DNA of 21,310 bases from Calditrichota bacterium. GTDB lineage: Bacteria; Calditrichota; Calditrichia; RBG-13-44-9; J075. Below the pieces are notes generated by a model. The model worked only from the letters and a program-made list of their open reading frames with translations. It searched no databases and was not told the origin of the DNA. Below, piece by piece: positions 8,950 through 16,805 of the stretch (within the stretch, counting starts at the first letter, position 1; the number at the start of each line of letters is the position of its first letter). The stretch covers positions 1-21,310 of the forward strand of contig RFIL01000281.1 of NCBI GenBank assembly GCA_003695285.1, in the 5' to 3' direction. Both the position numbers and the translations under genes were made by a program.

Positions 8950-9480
8950 AATATCCTCCACTTAGTTGATGGTTGAGTATTCAAGAATGGATGTTTCTTT
9001 TTTCCGGATTTAAAAGTTTATTTTTGCCTTCCCCTGAATTCATTGCAGCGACAAAGTAATCAAAAGTAACAATTTAAGCAATACCGGATGTAAGGAAAGC
9101 TACATACTTGCCTCCGAAAGTAATCAAGGGGTCTGTTTCAATGAAAAAAAATAATGAGCAAACCATTCAGCAAAACCATCCAGGACACCGAAAGGCAGAG
9201 GAAAGAGGATGAACGGTGGCAATTGAGACTTGCAATTGCCGGGGACAGGGGCTGCATTGGATTTCACTAAGATTTTATCAGAACTTTCTGGAGGAACCCG
9301 GTTTAAACGGTTTGAACGTATTCTCTGTGTTCTTTGAAGTGACGCTTTACAAAATGCGTGGAATATTCGAGCCAACCAAACTTTTTTAAATAGTATGGAG
9401 AGATTCCCGAAAAATGTATTACCTTGATAAGCTGTTAAAGATTAAGTGGTTTATTTAAAAATTAAAGTAGAAAGAAGTAT
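8950..9480. other. divergent intergenic region between OPT transporter and RNA helicase
   Basis: This 531-nt region must carry both divergent promoters. It contains a direct repeat AAAGTAATCAA at 9053-9063 and 9117-9127 with a shortened copy AAAGTAACAA at 9063-9072, and a hairpin at 9218-9240. The helicase probably has a long 5' leader, as is common for cold-inducible DEAD-box helicase genes, but no transcription start can be fixed by eye. A minus-strand frame at 9124-9375 shows no gene-like features. Confidence 0.5.
9218..9240. promoter_or_regulatory. perfect hairpin in helicase upstream region
   Basis: GGCAATTG (9218-9225) and CAATTGCC (9233-9240) form a perfect 8-bp stem around a 7-nt loop, about 240 nt upstream of the helicase start. 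No T-tract follows. It could be an operator or a structured part of a leader RNA; which cannot be told. Confidence 0.35.
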
Positions 9481-11058
9481 ATGATGCAGAAATTTGAGAA
9501 TTTTACGGAAATGGAGCTTTCCCAGAACATGTTAAACGCATTGCGGGATAAGGGATTTGCAAACCCCACTCCCATCCAACAACAAATAATTCCCCGACTT
9601 TTGACCACACCTGAGGATCTGATTGCCCAGGCTCAAACCGGTACTGGTAAAACGGCTGCCTTCGGAATTCCCTTAATTGAGCACCTTGATGAGACCAGCA
9701 GAGCGATTCAAGCACTAATCCTGGTTCCTACTCGTGAGTTAGCACTTCAGGTTTCAGAGGAACTAAATTCATTGCTGGGTAAAAAAAGATTATCGATTAC
9801 CCCTGTTTATGGTGGCCAATCCCTGGATTTACAGATTAAGAAATTAAAGCGAGGAGTGGATATTGTAGTAGGTACTCCCGGTCGTGTGTTAGACCACCTC
9901 GGTAGGGGAACGATGGATCTTTCCAACCTTTCTTTTGTTGTCTTAGATGAGGCGGACGAAATGTTGAATATGGGATTCCTGGAAGATGTGGAAAAGATTC
10001 TGGAACATACCAACCCATTTCGGACAACATTGCTGTTTTCCGCTACTATGCCCCGGGAAATCATTTCAATTGCCAGAAATCATATGAATGATTTTGAAAT
10101 TGTTGCCACTCAAAAAAAGGTGCAGACGGTAGATTCTACTGAGCAAATTTATTATGAAGTAGCACCTCGAGAAAAATTGAAGGCTTTGACCCGGATTATT
10201 GATATGGAACCGGAATTTTATGGATTAGTCTTTTGTAAAACTCGAGCTGATGTTGATGAGCTCTCCCGCCAGTTGATTGAGCTTGGTTACCAGGCGGATG
10301 GCCTTCATGGTGATATTTCCCAATCTCAGCGTGAGAAGATTCTTTCCCGGTTAAAAAGGAAACAAATCCAGATTTTAGTGGCCACAGATGTAGCCGCTCG
10401 TGGGATTGATGTTCATAACTTAACCCATGTCATCAATTATTCAATCCCCCAGGACTCCGCATCTTACGTTCATCGAATAGGGCGAACGGGTAGAGCCGGT
10501 AAGGCAGGAACCGCCATCACACTCATTACAAGAGGGGAACGCCGCCGATTGCTGTATATTCAAAATAAAATTAAAACTCAGATCAGAAAAGAGCGTGTTC
10601 CGAAACCGCATGAAGTATTGAAAGCAAAACGTCACCGGCTCAAATTAGAGATTGAACAAATTGCCAGCAATGAAATTTCCGAAGATTTATTAAATCTGGC
10701 CGCAGAGTTAGTTATGGATAATGATCCGGTACGACTGGTGGCAGCTATGTTGAAACATAGTTATCAGGATACCCTTGAAAATTCCCGCCAGGAAGAGATG
10801 CATGGGGAAAGGAATGGGAAAAACGGGAAGACCAGGCTTTTTATCGCCAAAGGGAAAAAGAATGGATTTACCCGACGTCGTTTAGTTGAGTTTATCAAAA
10901 GCAATACCGGTATCCATGACCGCCATATTGATGATGTAGAGGTGATGGATTCTTTCTCGTTTGTTTCAGTGCCCCATGGAGAAGTGGAAAAGGTGGTTAA
11001 TTCCTTTCCAAAGGGGAAATCTGGTAAACGAAGACCACTGGTGGAAGTCGCCAGATAG
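9481..11058 (+). CDS. deaD: DEAD-box ATP-dependent RNA helicase with DbpA-type RNA-binding domain
   Basis: A 525-aa RNA helicase of the DeaD/CsdA type, acting in ribosome assembly, mRNA decay and cold adaptation. The motifs are complete and in order: Q motif (GFANPTPIQQQ, 25-35), I (AQTGTGKT, 51-58), Ia (PTRELALQ), TPGR (132-135), II (DEAD, 156-159), III (SAT, 187-189), IV (LVFCKTR), V (ATDVAARGID, 301-310) and VI (HRIGRTGRAG, 331-340). A basic linker leads to a C-terminal RRM-like DbpA RNA-binding domain (about 450-525, starting TRLFIAKGKKNGFTRRRL). This tail points to structured-RNA, probably rRNA, targets. The start has a weak AGAAG ribosome binding site, and MM makes the first or second Met possible. 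It ends 27 nt before a strong bidirectional terminator. Confidence 0.94.
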   Translation: MMQKFENFTEMELSQNMLNALRDKGFANPTPIQQQIIPRLLTTPEDLIAQAQTGTGKTAAFGIPLIEHLDETSRAIQALILVPTRELALQVSEELNSLLGKKRLSITPVYGGQSLDLQIKKLKRGVDIVVGTPGRVLDHLGRGTMDLSNLSFVVLDEADEMLNMGFLEDVEKILEHTNPFRTTLLFSATMPREIISIARNHMNDFEIVATQKKVQTVDSTEQIYYEVAPREKLKALTRIIDMEPEFYGLVFCKTRADVDELSRQLIELGYQADGLHGDISQSQREKILSRLKRKQIQILVATDVAARGIDVHNLTHVINYSIPQDSASYVHRIGRTGRAGKAGTAITLITRGERRRLLYIQNKIKTQIRKERVPKPHEVLKAKRHRLKLEIEQIASNEISEDLLNLAAELVMDNDPVRLVAAMLKHSYQDTLENSRQEEMHGERNGKNGKTRLFIAKGKKNGFTRRRLVEFIKSNTGIHDRHIDDVEVMDSFSFVSVPHGEVEKVVNSFPKGKSGKRRPLVEVAR

Positions 11059-11085
11059 CAAAAAAATTTTAACACACATTTAAAC

Positions 11086-11120
11086 AAAAAACCCCCGTCT
11101 ACTTATGCCGGGGGTTTTTT
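11086..11120. terminator. bidirectional rho-independent terminator
   Basis: AAAAAACCCCCG (11086-11097) and CGGGGGTTTTTT (11109-11120) form a 12-bp perfect stem around an 11-nt loop. A G/C core with T6 exits on both strands serves the helicase (stop 27 nt upstream) and citrate synthase (stop 28 nt away on the other strand). Confidence 0.95.
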
Positions 11121-11148
11121 GATGTATTAAGGTTGTAGTTGAAAATTA

Positions 11149-12492
11149 TTATCTTTCATCCAGAGGCACATAATGAGCGCTCTCAGCGACACTCTTATAA
11201 GCAGGACGAATGATGCGACCTCCATTGATGATTTCATCGATTCGATGCGCCGACCAGCCCACAACTCTTGCCATGGCAAACATGGGGGTATAAATCTCCT
11301 GCGGGAAGCCCAGCATGTCATAAACGAATCCCGAGAAGAAATCGACATTGGGAGAAATGACCTTGTCAGATTTTTTAATCTCTTGAAATAACCCCGGGGT
11401 TACCTCTTCGACAAGAGTGTAGAGGGTGAATTCATCCGTTCTACCTTTATCCTCAGCCAATTCTCGAGCTTTTTCTTTCAGGATAACAGCCCGCGGGTCC
11501 GATTTGGTATAAACCGCATGTCCCATACCATAAACCAGCCCGGTGCGGTTGTAGGCCTCTTTACGAATGATTTTGGCGACATAGTGACTGACTTCTTCCC
11601 GGTCAGTCCAGTCTTTAACATTCTCTTTAATATTGCGCATCATATCCATGACTTGTGAATTGGCAGCCCCATGGAGAGGTCCTTTCAATGAGCCGATAGC
11701 AGCACCGATGGCAGCGTAGGTGTCTGTCATACTGGAAGTGACGACATGGGTGGTGAAAGAAGAGTTGTTCCCTCCGCCATGTTCCGCATGAAGTACCAGC
11801 GCCAGATCTAGAATTTCTGCCTCCAATTCGCTGAAACGTCCGTCCGGTCGTAGCATATGAAGGAAATTTTCAGCGATATCATAACCATCTTTAGGAGGGG
11901 AGATATACAAAGCTTCCCCATGAAATTTATTGCGTAAAGCTCGAAATGAATAGGCGATAATGGTCGGAAATTTTGCAATTAAACCCAGACATTGACGTAA
12001 AACGTTAGGGATGGAGGTGTCATCGGGATTATCATCCAGGGCGTAGAGGGTGAGCACTGTGCGTTGAAGCGCATTCATCACATGGGGGCTGGTAAATTGA
12101 AGAATATTATTGGCCACCAGCCGCTTGGGAAGTGACATCTGTGGATAAAGATATTCCTCAAATTCCTTTAATTCTGACTTATTGGGAAGTTTCCCAATTA
12201 AAAGCAGATAAGCAACTTCGGCAAAACCATGACGGCGATCGCTCTGGATTCCATTGACAATTTCCCGGATGTCAATGCCCCGATATCTCAATTCACCATC
12301 TACCGGAATGAGTTTGCCGTCCTCCTTTCGTGAGCCTATGACGCTGGAAATCTTGGTTAATCCGGCAACCACTCCCGATCCGTCCGCATTCCGTAATCCC
12401 CGCTTAACATCGAATTTCTCATAAAGCGATTTGTCGATCTTATTCCGCTCCTCAATCTCCTTAGCTACTTTTGAGACGAAATGTTCTTGCAT
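11149..12492 (-). CDS. gltA: citrate synthase
   Basis: A 447-aa enzyme condensing oxaloacetate and acetyl-CoA to citrate, the entry step of the TCA cycle. The catalytic residues are all in place: His274 in GPLHGAAN, His325 in YGMGHAVYTKSDPRA and Asp384 in NVDFFSG; oxaloacetate-binding His238 lies in LHAEHGGGNNSSF. The N-terminal third has GVVAGLTKISSVIG and ELRYRGIDI, as in other bacterial type I citrate synthases. A 2-methylcitrate synthase activity cannot be excluded, but no prp genes lie nearby. The start is supported by a GGTGGAG ribosome binding site just upstream. It stands alone, sharing a terminator with the convergent helicase gene and preceded by a 531-nt gap with a palindromic repeat. 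Confidence 0.93.
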   Translation of the reverse strand: MQEHFVSKVAKEIEERNKIDKSLYEKFDVKRGLRNADGSGVVAGLTKISSVIGSRKEDGKLIPVDGELRYRGIDIREIVNGIQSDRRHGFAEVAYLLLIGKLPNKSELKEFEEYLYPQMSLPKRLVANNILQFTSPHVMNALQRTVLTLYALDDNPDDTSIPNVLRQCLGLIAKFPTIIAYSFRALRNKFHGEALYISPPKDGYDIAENFLHMLRPDGRFSELEAEILDLALVLHAEHGGGNNSSFTTHVVTSSMTDTYAAIGAAIGSLKGPLHGAANSQVMDMMRNIKENVKDWTDREEVSHYVAKIIRKEAYNRTGLVYGMGHAVYTKSDPRAVILKEKARELAEDKGRTDEFTLYTLVEEVTPGLFQEIKKSDKVISPNVDFFSGFVYDMLGFPQEIYTPMFAMARVVGWSAHRIDEIINGGRIIRPAYKSVAESAHYVPLDER

Positions 12493-12673
12493 AACTCCAC
12501 CCCATGGTTTTGGTTCACTGTTAAGTCTTTTTAAATTGGATTCGTGAAGATTTCCACAAGTTACGGGTTTTTATCATTCATCGGGCTGGTTTCGCCCAGC
12601 TTAAAAAACTCAATTAATCACAAGAAAAAACTAAAGTGAACTGGTAACGTTAATCGTTGATTGTAGAATTGAT

Positions 12674-12805
12674 TGGGGCTGTCTAAAAAGGTCACCCGGT
12701 CATTCTGAGCGGAGCGAAGAATCTCCCCTTATATGCGCAAAACATGAGATTCTTCGTCACTTCGTTCCTCAGAATAACACTCATCAGGCTTTTTTGACAG
12801 CTCCA
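12674..12805. repeat. nested palindromic intergenic repeat (REP/MITE-like)
   Basis: The outer arms at 12675-12690 (GGGGCTGTCTAAAAAG) and 12789-12804 are inverted copies matching at 14 of 16 positions, with one further T-A pair outside. Inside, arms at 12699-12725 and 12746-12778 both follow the pattern GT(C/T)ATTCTGAG, a variable core (5 nt left, 11 nt right), then CGAAGAATCTC. No transposase and no clear target duplication are present, so if mobile it depends on an enzyme elsewhere. Similar CATTCTGAG...GAAGAATCTC palindromes are, to my recollection, widespread in environmental bacterial genomes. Confidence 0.8.
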
Positions 12806-13003
12806 TAACTGTTTCACCCCCATCACGGTGCTTTTCAATGTTCAGGATTCCAACACTAAAAATTAAACTATTATTAGTCCCAGCAAATCCCGTTACGACA
12901 TCCATAAGTGTATAGTACACAGTTTAACAAAAGTTAACATTTTTAATGTGATTTTCACACAGAAAATTTAAATTTCTCAAGGGATGAAGATTTTTGAATG
13001 TTA

Positions 13004-13016
13004 TATAATGAAAGGA
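13004..13016 (+). promoter_or_regulatory. TATAAT box and ribosome binding site before the phosphatidyltransferase
   Basis: A perfect TATAAT (13004-13009) is followed at once by AAAGGA (13011-13016), itself 7 nt from the ATG. The AAAGGA is a good ribosome binding site. If TATAAT were the -10 element, transcription would start near 13016 and lose that site, and no good -35 is visible, so the box may be chance. Confidence 0.4.
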
Positions 13017-13023
13017 TACGGAT

Positions 13024-13680
13024 ATGGCCGCCAACATCATAACGCTTTCCAGAATTGTTATGGCCTTCGGAATTATTTTTCTCTTTCAGGGTGATTTTTA
13101 TTTTCGCATCATAGGGGTTGGTTTGACCCTCGTTGTGATTTATCTGGATGCTCTGGATGGAATTGTAGCACGGAAGCTGGGTGTGGCCAGTGACTTTGGC
13201 GCTTTATTTGATATCACCGGAGACCGGATTGTCGAACATGTATACTGGATTCTGTTTACTGCCCTGGGATTAGTCAATTTGTGGGTACCCATCATATTTA
13301 TCAGTCGTAGTTTTTTAGTCGATACTTTGAGAACAGTTGCCTATTCAAAAGAGGGTAAAACTCCTTTTGGAGAAAAAAGTATGATGCGGAGTGGGTTAAC
13401 ATTTATGCTGACCGCCTCACGACCCAGTCGAACAATTTATGGAGTAGCAAAAGTGGTAGTTTTTATGTTGTTGGGGTTAGTATTGAGCTTCCAGGTGCCG
13501 AATCATCCATTGGAAAAGATGGTTACTCCGGAACGTTTATATCTTCTGGAACGGTGGACCATGGTATTGGTATGGGTTGTCGTGGCGATGAATTTAATTC
13601 GTGGCCTCCCGGTACTCTGGGATGGTCGATACTATTTATTTGACAAAAAATTCCCCAGAGAATTAAAAGATGCCAATTAA
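13024..13680 (+). CDS. CDP-alcohol phosphatidyltransferase family protein (PgsA-like)
   Basis: A 218-aa integral membrane enzyme that transfers a phosphatidyl group from a CDP-lipid to an alcohol. The diagnostic motif is complete: D42-x2-D45-G46-x2-A-R50 then G59-x3-D63-x3-D67 (DALDGIVARKLG...GALFDITGD), the metal- and CDP-binding site. The N terminus has NIITLSR, as in PgsA-type enzymes, and several hydrophobic segments span the rest. The family includes phosphatidylglycerophosphate, phosphatidylserine and cardiolipin synthases; the exact acceptor cannot be read. It lies 117 nt upstream of a HAD-IB phosphatase on the same strand, and since E. coli PgpC is a HAD-IB enzyme acting on the PgsA product, a phosphatidylglycerophosphate role is a reasonable inference. 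Confidence 0.88.
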   Translation: MAANIITLSRIVMAFGIIFLFQGDFYFRIIGVGLTLVVIYLDALDGIVARKLGVASDFGALFDITGDRIVEHVYWILFTALGLVNLWVPIIFISRSFLVDTLRTVAYSKEGKTPFGEKSMMRSGLTFMLTASRPSRTIYGVAKVVVFMLLGLVLSFQVPNHPLEKMVTPERLYLLERWTMVLVWVVVAMNLIRGLPVLWDGRYYLFDKKFPRELKDAN

Positions 13681-13728
13681 GAAATCTGAAATTTCCACAA
13701 GAGGTATTTCCACCAATTCCCATGCAGA

Positions 13729-13758
13729 AGGGGACGGAATGACCACAGCCTGTCCCCT
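13729..13758 (+). other. hairpin between the lipid-synthase and phosphatase genes
   Basis: AGGGGAC (13729-13735) and GTCCCCT (13752-13758) form a perfect 7-bp stem with a 16-nt loop in the 117-nt gap. No T-run follows, so it is not a typical terminator; it could stabilise or segment a shared mRNA. Confidence 0.35.
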
Positions 13759-13797
13759 CAATGTGAATCTCTCGTTGAATGTAAGGAGACTGTTACC

Positions 13798-14457
13798 ATG
13801 AAACCATGGGCAGTTTTTGATGTGGATGGGACACTTCTTCCCGGCACCTCAATGGAAAAGCTGTTTGTATATGGTGCAATGGTAGATGGCCTGATCTCTT
13901 TTCCTCAAATTTTTGCCTTTGGGATTGAATCATTAAAAAAGATACCAGAGAGGGGCTTAATCCGGGCAGTAAAGCAGAATAAACATTTTTTTAAAAATTT
14001 GTCGGCAAAGGAAGTGCAGGAATTGGGAAAGGTTGTTTTTCAAAAAGAGATTCTACCTAAATTATCAGAAACCGGTATGAATAGGGTACAACAACACAGA
14101 GAGGAAGGGTACCGTGTTCTCTTAATGAGTGGGGCTCCTGAGTTTCTGGTCACCCATCTGGTCGAAATGCTCCAACCGGATTTTTTGATCTCCTCCCGGT
14201 TGGAAATTGTTGACGGAGTTTATACCGGTAGATTAATCTCCCCCCACCCCTATGGAGAGGAAAAGAAGAGAAGGCTGTTGGAGGTGCAAGAAGAACTGCA
14301 AATTGATTTCTCAAACTCCATCGTATATGCCAATCATTTTTCTGATGTTGCCCACATGCTGCTTTTCGGGAAACCCATTGCTGTAAATCCGGATAAGAAG
14401 TTGTTAAAATTTGCCATAGCACATCAATGGGCAGTAGAGTATTGGAACTCAGGTTGA
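13798..14457 (+). CDS. HAD-superfamily subfamily IB phosphatase
   Basis: A 219-aa phosphatase-like protein. Motif I is FDVDGTL with nucleophile Asp8 and acid/base Asp10; motif II is LLMSGAP (Ser111); a motif III lysine lies in YGEEKKRRL (Lys156/157); and the cap region follows the IB arrangement. Motif IV is unusual: it reads YANHFSDVAHM (177-187) where IB enzymes have YGDS..D, so the first acidic metal ligand is Asn179 while Asp183 is kept. The PIAVNPDKKL that follows is typical of IB members such as SerB-like and PgpC-like proteins. The start has an AAGGAG site 9 nt upstream. Located after the PgsA-like gene, it may dephosphorylate a lipid phosphate, but no substrate is proven. The last 9 nt overlap the convergent peptidase gene. 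Confidence 0.85.
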   Translation: MKPWAVFDVDGTLLPGTSMEKLFVYGAMVDGLISFPQIFAFGIESLKKIPERGLIRAVKQNKHFFKNLSAKEVQELGKVVFQKEILPKLSETGMNRVQQHREEGYRVLLMSGAPEFLVTHLVEMLQPDFLISSRLEIVDGVYTGRLISPHPYGEEKKRRLLEVQEELQIDFSNSIVYANHFSDVAHMLLFGKPIAVNPDKKLLKFAIAHQWAVEYWNSG

Positions 14458-16428
14458 GATTTCTTCACGGTAGTGGTGGATTGCTCTTTCCGCGGCATTT
14501 AATAATGGTTGTGCAGAAAGAGGGCTACCAACGGCTTCTTCCATCCATCGTTGGGGTGCCAGACATCCCAGACGACAGATACGTTCCACTTCTTTACCAA
14601 AATCGCGTCCCTCCAGGAATTCCTCCAATTGATAAGAAATCAGATGACCCAGAGTGTAATCAGGAGTGTATAATCCACAATAAATGATGTGAGAATAAAT
14701 CGCCAGATGAAATTGATCCGTTATCCCGAAAATCGGTGCATAGAATTTATTCCATATCTTTTTTGCCAGTTCCATGGTCGCTTCCTTGAGTTGCTGAGCA
14801 TCCGCATCTGGATGTTCATACATCCATCGCCAGATATACATGTCAAGTAAGGATACTCCAGCAATTTCCATGGTTTGCCAGGCATTATGGAGAGCGAGAA
14901 GATGTTTTCGGGAAGAATGGGAATCGGTGATACCCAGGACATCCAGGTCTCTTGCCTGAAAGATGAAAGCCATCGCTTCAGTAAAAGCCGTGTTCGGTAC
15001 TCCCTCCAGAGTATAGTAATCAATTTCATTCAGGGAAAACACCTGCTCGACACAGTGCCCAAGCTCATGCATGGCGGTGTTAAATCCTTTATAATTCATG
15101 CCATTCGAAGGCACTCGGGTGCGAAGATGGGCGTGATCTCCCCGCATTTTGGCTCCCATGGCATGGCCGGCTCCACGGGCCGGATCAACCATAATATATT
15201 GATTTAGATACTCTGCTTTCTCCTGGCTAAATCCAAGCTGTTGAAGAAGCTTGGAAAGGTTCTTTTGAAAGGTGGTCAGATTGGGATAACGTTGCTGAAC
15301 CAGGCGGTCCAGCTCTTCTTCCGGGTAATCGCTACCTTCTTTGAAACCATAGTACCAGATATCAAAGGGATACAACTCTCTGCCTAATCGATGTTTGATA
15401 ATATCAGCAATTTCTTTTAAAACTGGAGAGGAAAGATAGGAAGTAAACAATCTTTCCACTTCTTCCTCAGAAAGTTCCCGGTCTCGCTCAAAACTTCGTT
15501 GAATGAGAGAGGGGTGTTGGGGAGTATATTGGTCCACCAGTTGCTCGACCTTAAAAACCTGAAGTAGTATCTCATATCGTTTCCTTGCTTCCGGTTCATA
15601 TGTCACAGGGGTGCCCGATTGAGGGCTGAGGATAGTATTACTGAATGGTTCCCAACTCAACTCACGGTTGTTGATGATCTGTCTGGGAATACTCTGGTCA
15701 ACGATCCTTTCCATAATTTTGAAAATGAGTTTTTGGTTTTTCAACCCATCGGGATTGGCATACTGGGCTTTAATTTCATCCCGTAAATCCCAATGGCTGA
15801 TCAATCTTAACCCTTGAGGAAAAATTTTTTCACCTTCCGGTGTCACTACGTTTTCCATATAGATGTTATATTGATAGATATATTCTTCCGCCTGGACATA
15901 CGCATGTGTTCTCTTCTGTTGAATCTCGGCAGGAATACGTTCCGAGAATTGTTCTACCAGTCGGAGTTCAGCCCATTCTCGTCGCGACCATTTTTTCCCA
16001 ATCGTTTCTTTTTCTTCTAATGTATAGAGCGGGAAATTCAACAAAACAATGAAAGCTAAACGGGATTTAAAAAAATCGTCAGTCACATGGGCAAATACAT
16101 CGTAGGTAGCAAATTGACGATCAAAGGGGAGGATTTCCCCCGTGTCCACATGAAGATGCCAGTTGAAATCTCTGTAAATCCGATGAAGGTTTCCGTACAG
16201 AGATTCCAGATTTGCCAGAAATCGTTCAAATAATATCTGCCGCTCAGAGGGGGAAGAGATAAAATTTTCCAGACAAAAGTTTGAAAAATCTTTCTCGGTG
16301 CCATCTTCCTCCGTCCATCGTTCCGCAACTTGCAAGACACCTTTTTCAATGATGGATCGATGTTCTGTGCCGTGTTCCGTTATCAATTGTTGAGCCACTG
16401 ACTGAATAACATCACTGGAGATTGTCAT
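14449..16428 (-). CDS. HExxH zinc metallopeptidase (gluzincin, M3-like)
   Basis: A 659-aa protein without a signal peptide or membrane segments, so probably cytoplasmic. The zinc site is His454-Glu455-x2-His458 (AMHELGHCVEQ), and the likely third ligand is Glu484 in AFTEAMAF, 26 residues on, which matches the spacing of M3 oligopeptidases and related gluzincins. A Tyr-rich stretch near 578-600 (IYSHIIYCGLYTPDYTLG) also recalls the M3/M2 substrate site. The N-terminal 400 residues are alpha-helical-looking and not recognised, so subfamily and substrate (oligopeptides?) are open. The start has GGGAG 7 nt upstream. The gene stands alone; its end overlaps the HAD gene tail-to-tail and its start faces the 7-TM/kinase pair across a 377-nt gap. 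Confidence 0.8.
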   Translation of the reverse strand: MTISSDVIQSVAQQLITEHGTEHRSIIEKGVLQVAERWTEEDGTEKDFSNFCLENFISSPSERQILFERFLANLESLYGNLHRIYRDFNWHLHVDTGEILPFDRQFATYDVFAHVTDDFFKSRLAFIVLLNFPLYTLEEKETIGKKWSRREWAELRLVEQFSERIPAEIQQKRTHAYVQAEEYIYQYNIYMENVVTPEGEKIFPQGLRLISHWDLRDEIKAQYANPDGLKNQKLIFKIMERIVDQSIPRQIINNRELSWEPFSNTILSPQSGTPVTYEPEARKRYEILLQVFKVEQLVDQYTPQHPSLIQRSFERDRELSEEEVERLFTSYLSSPVLKEIADIIKHRLGRELYPFDIWYYGFKEGSDYPEEELDRLVQQRYPNLTTFQKNLSKLLQQLGFSQEKAEYLNQYIMVDPARGAGHAMGAKMRGDHAHLRTRVPSNGMNYKGFNTAMHELGHCVEQVFSLNEIDYYTLEGVPNTAFTEAMAFIFQARDLDVLGITDSHSSRKHLLALHNAWQTMEIAGVSLLDMYIWRWMYEHPDADAQQLKEATMELAKKIWNKFYAPIFGITDQFHLAIYSHIIYCGLYTPDYTLGHLISYQLEEFLEGRDFGKEVERICRLGCLAPQRWMEEAVGSPLSAQPLLNAAERAIHHYREEIST

Positions 16429-16805
16429 GGTTTAGCTCCCTCTCTCTGTCTCCGTTTTATTTTCTCTCAATTTTTTTCGAACATAATATAAACTTTTTTA
16501 AGCAGTTTATTGATGTAGAACAAAAAAGGCCGATTATTAATCAAGATGAGACATGTAAGATACGATCAGATGGGAATTTGAGTTCAAATCCTGTTTCTCT
16601 ACTTTTAGGGGAGGAAGTAAAATCTGGATATAAATTCATATACATGGAGAAATTACAAAAGAATTGTGGGGTTCTGTGCCCTTACGCACTTTGTTTTCTT
16701 TTATAAAAAATATATAGTTAGAGATGTGTTTATAAAGGGTTTTGAAGATAAAGGGTGCTCAATAATTAGAAATAATATGCAATAGACATGGCCTGGGAGT
16801 GAGGG
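16429..16805. other. divergent intergenic region upstream of the sensor pair
   Basis: This 377-nt AT-rich gap should carry promoters for the peptidase (minus) and the 7-TM/kinase pair (plus). A possible plus promoter is TTGTTT (16691-16696) with TATAGT (16713-16718), spacing 16. Just beyond it a 9-bp direct repeat ATAAAGGGT occurs at 16732-16740 and 16748-16756 (16-bp period). A short stem GTGC/GCAC near 16676-16689 is too weak to call. No gene is seen. Confidence 0.45.

Larger units (their letters stand above)
12493..13023. other. divergent intergenic region with repeat element
   Basis: This 531-nt gap lies between the starts of citrate synthase (minus) and the CDP-alcohol phosphatidyltransferase (plus). 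Its main content is the 132-bp palindromic element at 12674-12805. The remainder is AT-rich and should hold both promoters. A small frame at 12729-12920 (minus) reads through one arm of the repeat and is not regarded as a gene. Confidence 0.55.

Noticed and set aside
7145..8965. Several long plus-strand open frames antisense to the OPT transporter
   Set aside because: They are Ala/Thr/Pro-rich mirror images produced by the codon use of a hydrophobic membrane protein; the minus-strand frame has clear family motifs.
9124..9375. 83-aa minus-strand open frame in the OPT/helicase gap
   Set aside because: Composition is not protein-like, no ribosome binding site is seen, and it spans a hairpin and a repeat that look regulatory.
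12575..12602. Small GC-rich hairpin (GCTGG/CCAGC) upstream of citrate synthase
   Set aside because: The stem has only 5 bp and no following T-tract; too weak to call a terminator or riboswitch.
12729..12920. 63-aa minus-strand open frame
   Set aside because: Its C-terminal part (EERSDEESH) is a translation of one arm of the palindromic repeat; there is no good ribosome binding site and the frame sits in the promoter gap.
16575..16600. tRNA-like T-loop string (AGTTCAAATC at 16581-16590)
   Set aside because: The flanking bases do not form a 5-bp T stem, and no anticodon arm or acceptor stem can be folded around it, so neither a tRNA nor a tRNA remnant is supported.
16422..16706. 94-aa plus-strand open frame upstream of the sensor pair
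   Set aside because: It begins inside the start of the peptidase gene on the opposite strand, has no ribosome binding site and no recognisable features.
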